61,689 nt of DNA from Syntrophobacteraceae bacterium (GTDB lineage Bacteria > Desulfobacterota > Syntrophobacteria > Syntrophobacterales > Syntrophobacteraceae): assembly GCA_025453975.1 (NCBI GenBank), contig JALOPI010000018.1, forward strand, positions 1 through 61,689, in the 5' to 3' direction. Each line of letters opens with the position of its first letter. Position 1 is the first letter of the stretch. This document shows positions 1 through 8,012 of this stretch, piece by piece. The notes below the pieces were generated by a model, which worked only from the letters and a program-made list of their open reading frames with translations, had not been told where the DNA came from and made no database searches. Position numbers and translations under genes: made by a program.

Positions 1-395
1 GCTCAGCGCTGGCCATGGCCAATCCCACCTTTCAATACAGCATTGCAGCATCCGGGGCACCGGACGAGCTCTTGCTTACGCACAAGATTCCCCTCATTAA
101 TATAGGCACCAAATGCCGAATTTCTCAAGCAAAATCGGAGGGAACGTTCAACTAAGCCTTGACTGGTGTTGGCCATGGATCTTGTCATGAACGATTTGCG
201 GCTTGAATTTTGTGGACCGCGGTGCTGACCATGGGCCCTTGGGCTCCGGGGCTTTGCCGGGGACAGCGAAAAGTCATTCTATGATACTCGGTGATGCTTG
301 GTGATACGGCTCGGTGCAGTAGTGTCGAAAAAGCCTAATAATATCAGCGGTTGTGCTGAGTCCGGCCTTCGGCACCACCATTGAAATCACTGAGA

Positions 396-419
396 AAATC
401 GCCTCAAACAAGGCGATTT
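396..419 (-). terminator. Hairpin, possible terminator of the minus-strand transcript
   Basis: AAATCGCC and GGCGATTT form a perfect 8-bp stem around an 8-nt loop. Read on the minus strand the stem is followed by TTTTCTC, a weak U tract. It lies about 350 bases downstream of the cyclase-MurD gene, so it could end that transcript. The U tract is short and the distance is large, so it may instead be a protein-binding or REP-like site. Confidence 0.35.
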
Positions 420-517
420 GGCGCAAGTTTTGGCGCAAATTCGCTGAAGCCGCATGTTGATGGTCCACAAAACCTAGTTTTTGCGTTTTGCGCCACGTGA
501 GCCAAGCCTTGGCGCAA
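418..517. repeat. Cluster of TGGCGCAA motifs
   Basis: TTGGCGCAA occurs at 418-426, 430-438 and 509-517, and an inverted copy (TTTTGCGCCA) lies at about 485-494. Four copies in 100 bases is more than expected by chance. They could be operator sites or remnants of a mobile element end; no neighbouring gene reading away from them was recognised. Confidence 0.45.
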
Positions 518-771
518 AGCTGAATGGGTTTTCCCGCCGAGGAGCCTGTCCAATTCGACCTCCTGGTCTACGACGGTCAGGGATTCTGTCACAAGAGGCT
601 TTCCTCGGGTCGCTTCCGCTGGCTTGAGGGCCCAGCGTCTTCCAAGCTCAAAACCCTTGCCGCTCATGAGCTTCAGATTCACGCAGTCGGGGAGCGGGGC
701 CTGGGACCCCATGGCAATGCTGAAAGGAATCGGTAATCAGAAGTCTGCAGCTTGAGACCGTGCGCTGGAGC

Positions 772-2511
772 CTATCCGTAAAGCCTTGCGGGGTCTCCTC
801 CCAGCAGGACCACGGCGAGGGCTGCACACAGCTCGTTGAGGGGGTGGGCGCTCCGTGGGGGGCCGATGGCCATTGGGCCATCCTCCAGGGCGATCATCAT
901 GTGCCGGCCTTCCAGCCAGGCTCCGCGCTCCACTGGAGCCGTCAGGGACACATACAGGGTCTCTCCCCAGTGCTTTTCGGCCAGTCGGGCCACCAGGGGG
1001 TCATCCCGGTTGAGGATGAGGGTATCGGCGGGTCCCTGGTTCATGAATATCCGACTCTTGATGCGCGCGGTCTCCACCAGGTCCCCATGGCGGTCCAGGT
1101 GCTCTCCGCGAACATTCAAAATCGCCGCGATGCGTGGGCGGAAATGAACCGTGGATTCCAGCTGAAAACTGGACAGGGAGAGGGCCACCCAGTCGGCCGG
1201 GGTTTCGGCGAGCAGTGTCGAAAGTGGAAGCCCCTTGTTGCCCCCCACCGGAACCCTCAGTCCACAACGGGCGGCCATGCCTCCGATGGTCAGGACGGTG
1301 TCTCGCTTGCCGACACTGCCCGTGACCGCCACCACATTGGGACGCATCAGCTGGAAGGCCACCTCGAGCTCGCTCAAGATCGGAATTCCATTTTCACGGA
1401 TGGACAGGACCAGGGGGCTGTCCGGGGGGATTCCCGGGCTCTTGATCACGAGTTCCGCACCTTCGAGGAACTGGAGGGTGTGGGCTCCCAGTTCATGGGG
1501 GAGGCCGGAGAGGTCGGGTGGGAGATCCACCCGGGCGGAGTCGGAGAGCCGCACGCGGGCACCGTGCCGAAGGAGCATCCGAGCTGCAGCCCGTCCACTC
1601 TCGCCCGCGCCCAGGATGGCCACGGGCAGCTCCTTCACCCGGTCCAGGGAGGAGGGGTGGAGCTGCCACCGAATATCCTGAAGAACGGCCAGGCTGCGAC
1701 TGAGGGGCAGTCCGTCCACGCTGGGCTCTCGCAGCCCGCTGACTCCATCCACGGCCCCCGCCTGCACGGCCGAGATCACCGAAAGATAAAACTCCTCGGG
1801 TGTTGGCAGAAGATCGCGGCCCGCCACCACCGAGAGTGCCCCCACCAGTCCATAAGCCCCCCAGTTGGAGACTCCGGCCACGATGACATAGTCCGTAAGC
1901 ACCGTCGAGGCGATGCGTCTTCCATGGGCAACGGCCTGGGAGACCCCCAGGAAGACCTTCCCCATTCCCACCTCGTTGCCCCCGTCTCCGATGCCGATGG
2001 TCACGATGCCTCGCTTCTCGGCTTCCAGGAAGAGCCCGTCCAGGGGAGAGACCAGGGAGGAGATGTCCTCGGCCCGCATGTTGTAGTAGCGGCCGTCCCG
2101 AGCCCGGCCGGGGCGCTCCACGGCCACCAGGTGGGAGTAGCTCTCCCGCGACAGCAGGTCCGGAGACCAGCGCAGGAGCGGCTGGGCGCCCACCGCCCTC
2201 AGCAGGGGCTCGTTGAGGCGGTCCGTCACGTAAGCCACGGGTATGCCCAGTTTTTCCAGGGCGCATCCCACGGCGTAGGCGCCGGGGGGGCCGTCGGTCT
2301 CGCCGGCACCGGCCTTTTTGATGGGGAAGCCCGTCACGATGAGCACCCGCTCCGCCTTGAGAAGACTCATGGCGGCCAGTCTCAGGTGATCCCGCTTCAC
2401 GAGGGGCAGAATATTCCGATGAGCCGGGTCCTGGCTGATGGTGTTTTCAATGGAGGCGATCCGTGCTCGCATAGGCTGCGCAAACCATTCTGGTGAGCTG
2501 TTTCCGTGCAT
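772..2511 (-). CDS. D-glutamate cyclase domain fused to a degenerate MurD-like domain
   Basis: Residues about 15-290 are a DUF4392/D-glutamate cyclase-type domain, with VLIVTGFP, ETDGPPGA and GIGDGGNEVGMG. From residue 295 a MurD-like Rossmann segment begins (AILGAGESGRAAARMLL), followed by a Mur ligase central domain with SSFQLE at 447-452, ILNVRGEHLDRHG and the lysine of KSRIF (485). The ATP loop reads GSVGKRDT (from 398) instead of the usual GTNGKTT. The usual glutamate before SSFQLE, a Mg ligand in MurD, is serine 445. The protein stops at residue 579, where the C-terminal ligase domain should begin. The cyclase half looks intact. The MurD half is probably not a working ligase and may bind nucleotide or a Mur substrate only. 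The start could also be ATG 2472. Joining a D-glutamate-producing domain to the D-glutamate-adding ligase fold suggests a link to wall precursor supply. Confidence 0.85.
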   Translation of the reverse strand: MHGNSSPEWFAQPMRARIASIENTISQDPAHRNILPLVKRDHLRLAAMSLLKAERVLIVTGFPIKKAGAGETDGPPGAYAVGCALEKLGIPVAYVTDRLNEPLLRAVGAQPLLRWSPDLLSRESYSHLVAVERPGRARDGRYYNMRAEDISSLVSPLDGLFLEAEKRGIVTIGIGDGGNEVGMGKVFLGVSQAVAHGRRIASTVLTDYVIVAGVSNWGAYGLVGALSVVAGRDLLPTPEEFYLSVISAVQAGAVDGVSGLREPSVDGLPLSRSLAVLQDIRWQLHPSSLDRVKELPVAILGAGESGRAAARMLLRHGARVRLSDSARVDLPPDLSGLPHELGAHTLQFLEGAELVIKSPGIPPDSPLVLSIRENGIPILSELEVAFQLMRPNVVAVTGSVGKRDTVLTIGGMAARCGLRVPVGGNKGLPLSTLLAETPADWVALSLSSFQLESTVHFRPRIAAILNVRGEHLDRHGDLVETARIKSRIFMNQGPADTLILNRDDPLVARLAEKHWGETLYVSLTAPVERGAWLEGRHMMIALEDGPMAIGPPRSAHPLNELCAALAVVLLGGDPARLYG

Positions 2512-2808
2512 GCTGGAAGCATCGACGCCGCGCGCCGAGGAGCGGAATCCTAATGTTTCGGACTTGGAAAGGCAACCGCATTCATGGTCTTGGAGTCTGT
2601 TTGGGAATGGCAGGCCGACAGGGCGGAGGCCGGGGGGGGGCGGGAAGCAGCCCCATATCGGCGGAGCTTACACCCACCCGCGGCCGGGGAGGATGAGCCA
2701 TTCCGAAACAGGCTCTCAGGGCGGTTGCTCACATCGGGGGTGGTGTGCCATACTATGCGGCGTTGGGGTGAGGGAAGGTTCGAAACCGGGTCCTGAGCGG
2801 GAGTGGGA

Positions 2809-3234
2809 ATGGTGGAGTACTGTGCGCGACATGAGGGAGTCGAAGCCTCCGGCAGGTGCCATTCCTGTGGGAAGCTGTTCTGCGGGGATTGTCTCACGGA
2901 GGGGAACGAGAGAAGGTACTGCCCCGGCGCCGAGTGCCAGGCCTGCATGGTCCGGGATGAAGCCGTCAGGGCCGAGGGCAACGGCCGTGTGGAGGCTGCC
3001 CTCGAGGAGATGGACCTGGCCATCGACAAAAAGGTGATGGCTTTTCAGGTCATCCTGTGGATCCTGACGGCGCCCCTCTTTGTTTACCTGGGATCCGACG
3101 GCTGGACAGCCAATTTTGCCGTCGCCTCGGCCATGGGGCCCCTGGGCGCACTGGTGCTCGCCCTGCAGATGCGACCCGTCATCGGCATCTTCAAGCGGAG
3201 GTATCTCGAGCGACGCCGGACCGAGCTGTCCTAG
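2809..3234 (+). CDS. B-box-type zinc-finger membrane protein
   Basis: A 141-residue protein. The first 45 residues carry closely spaced cysteines and histidine (YCARHEGV, CHSCGKLFCGDC, then CPGAEC) in a B-box/zinc-binding pattern common to small bacterial membrane proteins. Two hydrophobic segments follow (about residues 78-96 and 102-122), and a basic tail rich in arginine ends the protein. ATG 2809 is chosen because GGGAG lies five bases upstream; GTG 2803 is also in frame. It converges with ybeY. The function is unknown; zinc binding at the cytoplasmic membrane is the most that can be said. Confidence 0.7.
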   Translation: MVEYCARHEGVEASGRCHSCGKLFCGDCLTEGNERRYCPGAECQACMVRDEAVRAEGNGRVEAALEEMDLAIDKKVMAFQVILWILTAPLFVYLGSDGWTANFAVASAMGPLGALVLALQMRPVIGIFKRRYLERRRTELS

Positions 3235-3368
3235 GCGTGGAAGGGGTGGTTCCCTGCTGGACCTGAAGTCCTCGATGTCTTGGCGGGGGGGGCGGGTCCT
3301 TTTCGAGAAGGCTCTTTCCGGACGGCGCCGGGCTCGCCATACGCTGCCCGTGGCCGTGACCCGACGAC

Positions 3369-3848
3369 TCAGCCAGGGGCGTCATGGTACCAGCCGAAGC
3401 TTTCGGGGGGGTGGCCGAGGTCTCTCAGGATCTCGACCGTCTTCCGGAACATCCTCGCCGCGTCGTCCTCGCTCCGCTCATGGTCATAGCCCGCCAAGTG
3501 CAGGATGCCGTGGACGAGGAGCAGATCCATCACCTGTGAAGGTGGGCATCCCTGCTCCTCGGCCATGGCCGCGGCCATTGGAGCCGAGATCACCACGTCG
3601 CCCAGGAGCTCCGGGGCCACGTCCCCAAATTCCCCCTCGTGCATGGGAAAGGACAGGACGTCCGTCGATGTGTCCACATCGCGGTAGTCCCGGTTGATCT
3701 CCCGCATCTCCTCGTCGTCCACCACCAGGATGGACAGCTCGCTCTCAGTGTATCCCAAGGCGCTTAGGATCTTTGCGGCCGCCCTCTCTATTGGAGCAGG
3801 GGCCATCTCGATCTGGTTTTGCCTCACGGTGATTCGGATCAGCGGCAT
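3369..3848 (-). CDS. ybeY: Endoribonuclease YbeY
   Basis: YbeY is a single-strand-specific metallo-endoribonuclease involved in 16S rRNA 3' end maturation and ribosome quality control. The signature [11 protein letters not shown] near the C terminus supplies the three zinc-binding histidines. The preceding motifs DVLSFP and LGDVVIS are also typical. At 159 residues it has the normal family length. It is the last gene of phoH-pgpH-ybeY, an order conserved in many bacteria. The start at ATG 3848 (MPLIRITV) has a GGGGAAAG sequence upstream, and the reading frame then overlaps the 3' end of pgpH by about 100 bases. ATG 3806 would shorten the overlap. Confidence 0.95.
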   Translation of the reverse strand: MPLIRITVRQNQIEMAPAPIERAAAKILSALGYTESELSILVVDDEEMREINRDYRDVDTSTDVLSFPMHEGEFGDVAPELLGDVVISAPMAAAMAEEQGCPPSQVMDLLLVHGILHLAGYDHERSEDDAARMFRKTVEILRDLGHPPESFGWYHDAPG

Positions 3849-6237
3849 CCGTCTTTCCCCTGGCATCCGAGGTCCCGCTGTTTGGGTACTCGATGCGCTT
3901 GTGGTGAACCGTGGCCAGGATCTGGTTGAAATGCTTGGCGATGGAGTGGAGGTCCTTCAGGGTGAGCTCGCACTCGTCCAGTTGGCCATCGATGAAAATG
4001 TTATTGATCAACCGGTTCACCATGCCCTGGATTCGAGCCGGGGTCGGGTCCGTGAGGGAGCGGCATGCGGCCTCGACCACATCCGCCAGCATGACGAGCC
4101 CCGCTTCCCGGGTCTGAGGCTTGGGGCCCGGATACCGGTAATCGTCGATGTTGATGGGCGGCATTTCCGTCCCTCGGGCGTTCTGGGCCTTTTCCCGGGC
4201 TTCCACGGCCTTGTTGTAGAAGAACGAGATGAAGCTCTTTCCGTGGTGCTGGCTGATGATGTCGGTGATTCGACGCCCGAGGCGATTCTGCCGGGCCAGC
4301 TCGATGCCGTCCTTGACATGGGAGATGAGGATCAGGCTGCTCATGGACGGGGCGAGCTTTTCGTGCCGGTTTTCGCACTCGAACTGGTTCTCGATGAAAT
4401 AGAGCGGCTTTTTGGTCTTTCCGATGTCGTGATAATAGGCGGCTACCTTGGCCAGGAGGGCATTGGCTCCGATGGATTTGGCCGCCGCCTCCACCATGTT
4501 CCCCACGATGATGCTGTGATGGTACGTGCCGGGCGCCTGCACCATGAGCTCCTGGAGCAGCGGCTGATCCATGGTGGCCAGCTCGAGGAGCTTGGTGTCC
4601 GTCGTGTAGGAAAAAGCCATCTCGATGAGGGGAATGAGCCCGATGACCAGGACTCCGGCGAAAAGCCCTCCGCAAAAGCCGAAGAACGTGCTCAGAACGA
4701 CCCTGAAGAAGACGAGCTGATCGTTGAGGAGGGCGCTCAGGACAATGAGCACGACGTTGGTACAGCCCACCAGCAGCCCGGCCCTTATGGGGATCATCCG
4801 GTTCCGACAGGGGGTGACGCAGTGAGCCGCCACCAGGCTGCCGATCAGGAAGTAGAAAAAGAGGACGAAATCCCGGCCGAAGAGAATTCCGGCGAAAGTC
4901 GTCGCCAGCAGCGAAAAGATGAGGGATACCGTAACGCCGAAGAAGATGCTCACCAGCATGGCGCCAGCTGTCAGAGGCACCGCATAGATGAGACATTTCC
5001 CCGAGAGGGCGGCTGCGTTGTCTCCCACCACGTCCGCCATCCACATGCCCGAGCGCGCGACGGTCATGAGAAACACGATGAGGATGGCCAGGAACAGCAT
5101 GTCCGGAACTTCCATGCGGAAGTTGGGAAGGTGCTCGCGCGATACCTGAACCACCACCCACGTGCATACGGCGCAGAAGGCGAGCATGGTCACGAAGACC
5201 AGGAACATCCGCCGATGTGCACGCCCCTCGCTGTTGGCCTTGAGCTTGAGCAGCTCCTCCCGGTCGATCCTCTGGCCTTCACGGACCAGCATCTCATTTT
5301 TGAGGACCTGGATCTTCACGGGCCTGACGGAGGCATACGCTTCCTCCCGAAGGCGCTCGCTTTCATCCAGGGAGAACACCAGGTTGGGCTGCAGCAGCTG
5401 GGAGGCCAGAAACGCCAGGACCCGGATCTCCCTGGTGTCGGATCCCATCTCGAAAGCCTGCGCGACGGCCAGTTTGCGTGCCTCTTCCATGTCCAGGTAG
5501 GTTTGGCCCGTGGCGCTGCCGGAAGCCTGGTCGGAGACCGTCCCGCGGATCAGGACATTCTGGCGGCGGGCCTCGCCGAGCTGGGTGTGATGAGTCGGAG
5601 CCAGCCCCCTTTCAAAGATAGGCCGGATGAGCTGAACGATCTTCTCCTGGATCTCGATGCTGAAGCCGCGCTCGGAAAGGTCCGAGAGCACTTCTTCAGG
5701 TACCTGGATGCCGAGGGGCTGCGCAAAGTTACGCTTACGGTTCTGCAGCTGCTGGATGATCTCTGGAAGATCTCGAGCCAGACCTTCTCCGTCGTCGGCA
5801 ATGCTTCCCCGGTCGACGGAAGCCAATGACCCCACGGCGGATGGTGCGTCGTCGCGCCCCTGAAGATGATCCCTCATGGAAGCAAAGGCCGAATTGAGTC
5901 GTTGAATGACCTGGTGATGGACGTTCTCGTCCCGCACGAAAACCAGGGGAGAGCTTCGGACGGCCTCTTCTCGCAGTCTCGCCGTGGCCTGCTCGTCCAC
6001 CACCTTGAAATCGCGCGATGCCTTGATGTTGCGATCGGCGATGTCGCCCAGATCGAAGGTGGGAAGGCCCGTCGAAAAGGACGGGGTGAGGAGGAAGGAC
6101 AGGGCCAGGCTCATGACCACCAGGATGGCCGCCTTTTCCGTGCGTATGAACTGCGGCATTTCCAGAAGGAGCTGAATACCCCTGGGCTTGCGGGCCTTGG
6201 GGCGAGACTTCTCGGTTTCCAATCTGTCTTTTTCCAT
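3745..6237 (-). CDS. pgpH: 7TM-HD cyclic-di-AMP phosphodiesterase (PgpH family)
   Basis: An 830-residue protein with the full 7TMR-HD layout: a basic cytoplasmic N terminus, a first membrane helix at about 36-56, a long extracytoplasmic 7TMR-HDED region, seven membrane helices at about 365-560, and a cytoplasmic HD domain. The HD motif shows as [14 protein letters not shown] followed by [13 protein letters not shown]. Characterised relatives (Listeria PgpH) hydrolyse the second messenger c-di-AMP; older annotation calls the family YqfF. It sits between phoH and ybeY on the same strand. The last 50 residues after KRIEYPNS are polar, unlike the family core, and lie in the overlap with ybeY. Confidence 0.93.
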   Translation of the reverse strand: MEKDRLETEKSRPKARKPRGIQLLLEMPQFIRTEKAAILVVMSLALSFLLTPSFSTGLPTFDLGDIADRNIKASRDFKVVDEQATARLREEAVRSSPLVFVRDENVHHQVIQRLNSAFASMRDHLQGRDDAPSAVGSLASVDRGSIADDGEGLARDLPEIIQQLQNRKRNFAQPLGIQVPEEVLSDLSERGFSIEIQEKIVQLIRPIFERGLAPTHHTQLGEARRQNVLIRGTVSDQASGSATGQTYLDMEEARKLAVAQAFEMGSDTREIRVLAFLASQLLQPNLVFSLDESERLREEAYASVRPVKIQVLKNEMLVREGQRIDREELLKLKANSEGRAHRRMFLVFVTMLAFCAVCTWVVVQVSREHLPNFRMEVPDMLFLAILIVFLMTVARSGMWMADVVGDNAAALSGKCLIYAVPLTAGAMLVSIFFGVTVSLIFSLLATTFAGILFGRDFVLFFYFLIGSLVAAHCVTPCRNRMIPIRAGLLVGCTNVVLIVLSALLNDQLVFFRVVLSTFFGFCGGLFAGVLVIGLIPLIEMAFSYTTDTKLLELATMDQPLLQELMVQAPGTYHHSIIVGNMVEAAAKSIGANALLAKVAAYYHDIGKTKKPLYFIENQFECENRHEKLAPSMSSLILISHVKDGIELARQNRLGRRITDIISQHHGKSFISFFYNKAVEAREKAQNARGTEMPPINIDDYRYPGPKPQTREAGLVMLADVVEAACRSLTDPTPARIQGMVNRLINNIFIDGQLDECELTLKDLHSIAKHFNQILATVHHKRIEYPNSGTSDARGKTDAADPNHREAKPDRDGPCSNREGGRKDPKRLGIH

Positions 6238-6264
6238 GTCAGATCATCACCAGTCCGGGGTGAG

Positions 6265-7299
6265 TCACTTCCGCTGGTGCTCGGCCTGCTCGTAAGCCAG
6301 GATGATCTCCTGGACCAGCCGATGCCGAACAACATCCTTGTTGCTGAAATAAACGAAACGAATTCCCTCGATCCCCTCCAGCAGGCGGATCGCCTCAACC
6401 AGCCCCGAGGTCTTGTTCTCCGGAAGGTCGATCTGGGTGATGTCCCCCGTGATGACAGCCTTGGACCCCAGCCCGAGCCGTGTCAAAAACATCTTCATCT
6501 GCTCGGAAGTGGTGTTCTGAGCCTCGTCCAGGATCACGAAGGCGTCGTTCAGGGTTCGACCTCTCATGAAAGCCAGAGGAGCCACCTCGATGGCTCCCCG
6601 CTGAAGCAAATTGGATGCCTTCTCGTAATCCATCATGTCGTGGAGAGCGTCGTAGAGCGGGCGGAGATAAGGATTCACCTTTTCAGCCAGATCCCCCGGG
6701 AGGAACCCGAGCTTCTCCCCGGCCTCCACCGCCGGCCGCACGAGGACGATGCGCCGCACCTGCTCCTTGGACATGGCTGCGACGGCCATGGCCATGGCGA
6801 GGTAAGTCTTCCCCGTTCCCGCCGGTCCGATGCCGAGCACGATGTCGTAACGGCGGATGGCGTCGATATACTCCTTCTGCCGCACGCTCTTGGGCGTGAT
6901 GATGCGCTTGTTGGAGGCGATGAAGACCTCGTCGAGGAAAATCTCCTTGAGGCTCCTGTGGATATTTTGACTCAGGATTCCAATGGCGAAGAGGATGTCG
7001 CTCTGGTAGAGGGGGTAGTCTCGAGCGATGAGCTCGGCGAGCTGTTTCAGAAGTCTTTCGGTGATATCGACGTGGGGCTTGTCGCCGTTGACCGTGAACT
7101 GGTTGCCCCGCAGGTGAATGCGGACGCCGAGCTGTTTCTCGATGAGCTTGATGTGGCTGTTCTGCTCACCCGCCAGCTGCTGAATGAGGCTGTTGTCCTC
7201 AAACGCAATCTGAAGAGAGAACGTCTGACCTGGCTCTGGAGCGGCGGCACGACGCAAAGTTGTCGGGTCCTCTTGATGGAGTGTGATGACCGCGATCAT
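6265..7299 (-). CDS. phoH: PhoH-like ATPase
   Basis: A cytoplasmic PhoH/PhoL-family ATPase, thought to act in RNA metabolism together with YbeY. The Walker A is GPAGTGKTYLA, Walker B is AFVILDEAQN, and the sensor region is KAVITGDITQIDLP. The N-terminal part (SLQIAFEDNSLIQQLAGEQ) is the KH-like PhoH leader. ATG 7299 (MIAVITLH) gives 344 residues, the usual length; an in-frame GTG at 7401 would add a leader without homologous features. The gene ends 28 bases before pgpH, consistent with one operon. Confidence 0.93.
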   Translation of the reverse strand: MIAVITLHQEDPTTLRRAAAPEPGQTFSLQIAFEDNSLIQQLAGEQNSHIKLIEKQLGVRIHLRGNQFTVNGDKPHVDITERLLKQLAELIARDYPLYQSDILFAIGILSQNIHRSLKEIFLDEVFIASNKRIITPKSVRQKEYIDAIRRYDIVLGIGPAGTGKTYLAMAMAVAAMSKEQVRRIVLVRPAVEAGEKLGFLPGDLAEKVNPYLRPLYDALHDMMDYEKASNLLQRGAIEVAPLAFMRGRTLNDAFVILDEAQNTTSEQMKMFLTRLGLGSKAVITGDITQIDLPENKTSGLVEAIRLLEGIEGIRFVYFSNKDVVRHRLVQEIILAYEQAEHQRK

Positions 7300-7547
7300 T
7301 TCGGGACCACCAGCGAAAGCGGTTCTATCATGGCTCCATGCGGCTGACAACTCATACTTTTGCGGCGCGAGGCCAAGTGAGGGGCGGAGAAGCTTCTCCA
7401 CGGGTGAAGAGGGGTCTGGGTCGCCCCGTTGCGGTGTACCGCGGACGGGGAGGCTCGGCAGGGTGGGAGCCCGGGGAAGACCGGAGGCGGCAGGGCAGCG
7501 GATCCCCGCCCGTCCACGCCCGGGCGATCGTGATGTTGGGATTTTGA

Positions 7548-7569
7548 CATTGGCGCGGACCCGCCAATG
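7548..7569. repeat. Perfect inverted repeat between glutaredoxin and phoH
   Basis: CATTGGCG and CGCCAATG form a perfect 8-bp stem with a 6-nt loop just after the glutaredoxin stop codon. There is no U tract on either strand, so this is not a standard terminator. It may be a factor-dependent terminator, an mRNA-processing hairpin or an operator before phoH. Confidence 0.5.
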
Positions 7570-7587
7570 CCGGCAGGCGGCGGAGGA

Positions 7588-7860
7588 TCAGGTGCCCTTC
7601 GGCCCAGCCAGCCCGCCGATGGCCTCTTCGATTTGATCCTTCTTGAATCCGACGATCACCTTTTCGCCGATGACGACAGTGGGGAACGTCACTTCCGGGT
7701 TGATGCGCCGGAGCTCGCGCATGGTCTCGCTCCTCTCCTCTCCGAGAAGCAGATCGAGGTAGATGCTCTCGAAGGGAATCTGGCGATCCATGAGGAGCTC
7801 GCGCACCTCCTTGCAGTGGGCGCACGACATGAGACCATAAAGCACGATCGGGGTCGACAT
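7588..7860 (-). CDS. Glutaredoxin-like thioredoxin-fold protein
   Basis: A 90-residue protein starting MSTPIVLYGLMSC. It has a redox-active CAHC motif at the end of the first beta strand, a cis-proline motif TFPTVV, and the C-terminal helix of the glutaredoxin fold (KKDQIEEAI). It probably reduces disulfides or carries thiols in the cytoplasm. The start at ATG 7860 matches the beginning of the fold; the longer in-frame extension is low-complexity. It lies 152 bases downstream of the AOR gene on the same strand, so a role in the redox state of that locus is possible but unproven. Confidence 0.85.
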   Translation of the reverse strand: MSTPIVLYGLMSCAHCKEVRELLMDRQIPFESIYLDLLLGEERSETMRELRRINPEVTFPTVVIGEKVIVGFKKDQIEEAIGGLAGPKGT

Positions 7861-8012
7861 GGGAAGGCTGCTCCATGGAAAGGGGGATGGGAGGCCCCTG
7901 CACGGCCTCTCATCCGTCCGGGAACGTGGGATATCCACCCTGCTGGCAAATAGGCGGGCGAAAAGGCCAGCCCCGGCCCTCACCCGCCCATCACTCGCCT
8001 GGTGCTGGCGCG

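Larger units (their letters stand above)
1..771. other. Unassigned left-end region with short repeats
   Basis: No gene is convincing here. Short open frames exist on both strands, but none gives a recognisable protein and none has a good ribosome binding site. The stretch lies downstream of the cyclase-MurD fusion, which ends at 772 on the minus strand, so it may be the site where that gene lost its 3' end. It is less GC-rich than its surroundings in parts. It holds a perfect hairpin at 396-419 and several copies of TGGCGCAA, listed separately. Confidence 0.5.

Noticed and set aside
648..881. Continuation of MurD in another frame after its stop codon (a frameshift)
   Set aside because: The downstream frame contains a short ITDS resembling part of MurD, but the rest does not match the C-terminal ligase domain.
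760..2496. A 578-codon plus-strand open frame opposite the cyclase-MurD gene, and similar long frames opposite pgpH, AOR, cooS and others
   Set aside because: They mirror genes with clear families on the other strand, are rich in His/Gly/Pro/Arg, and show no domain. This is a normal effect of high GC.
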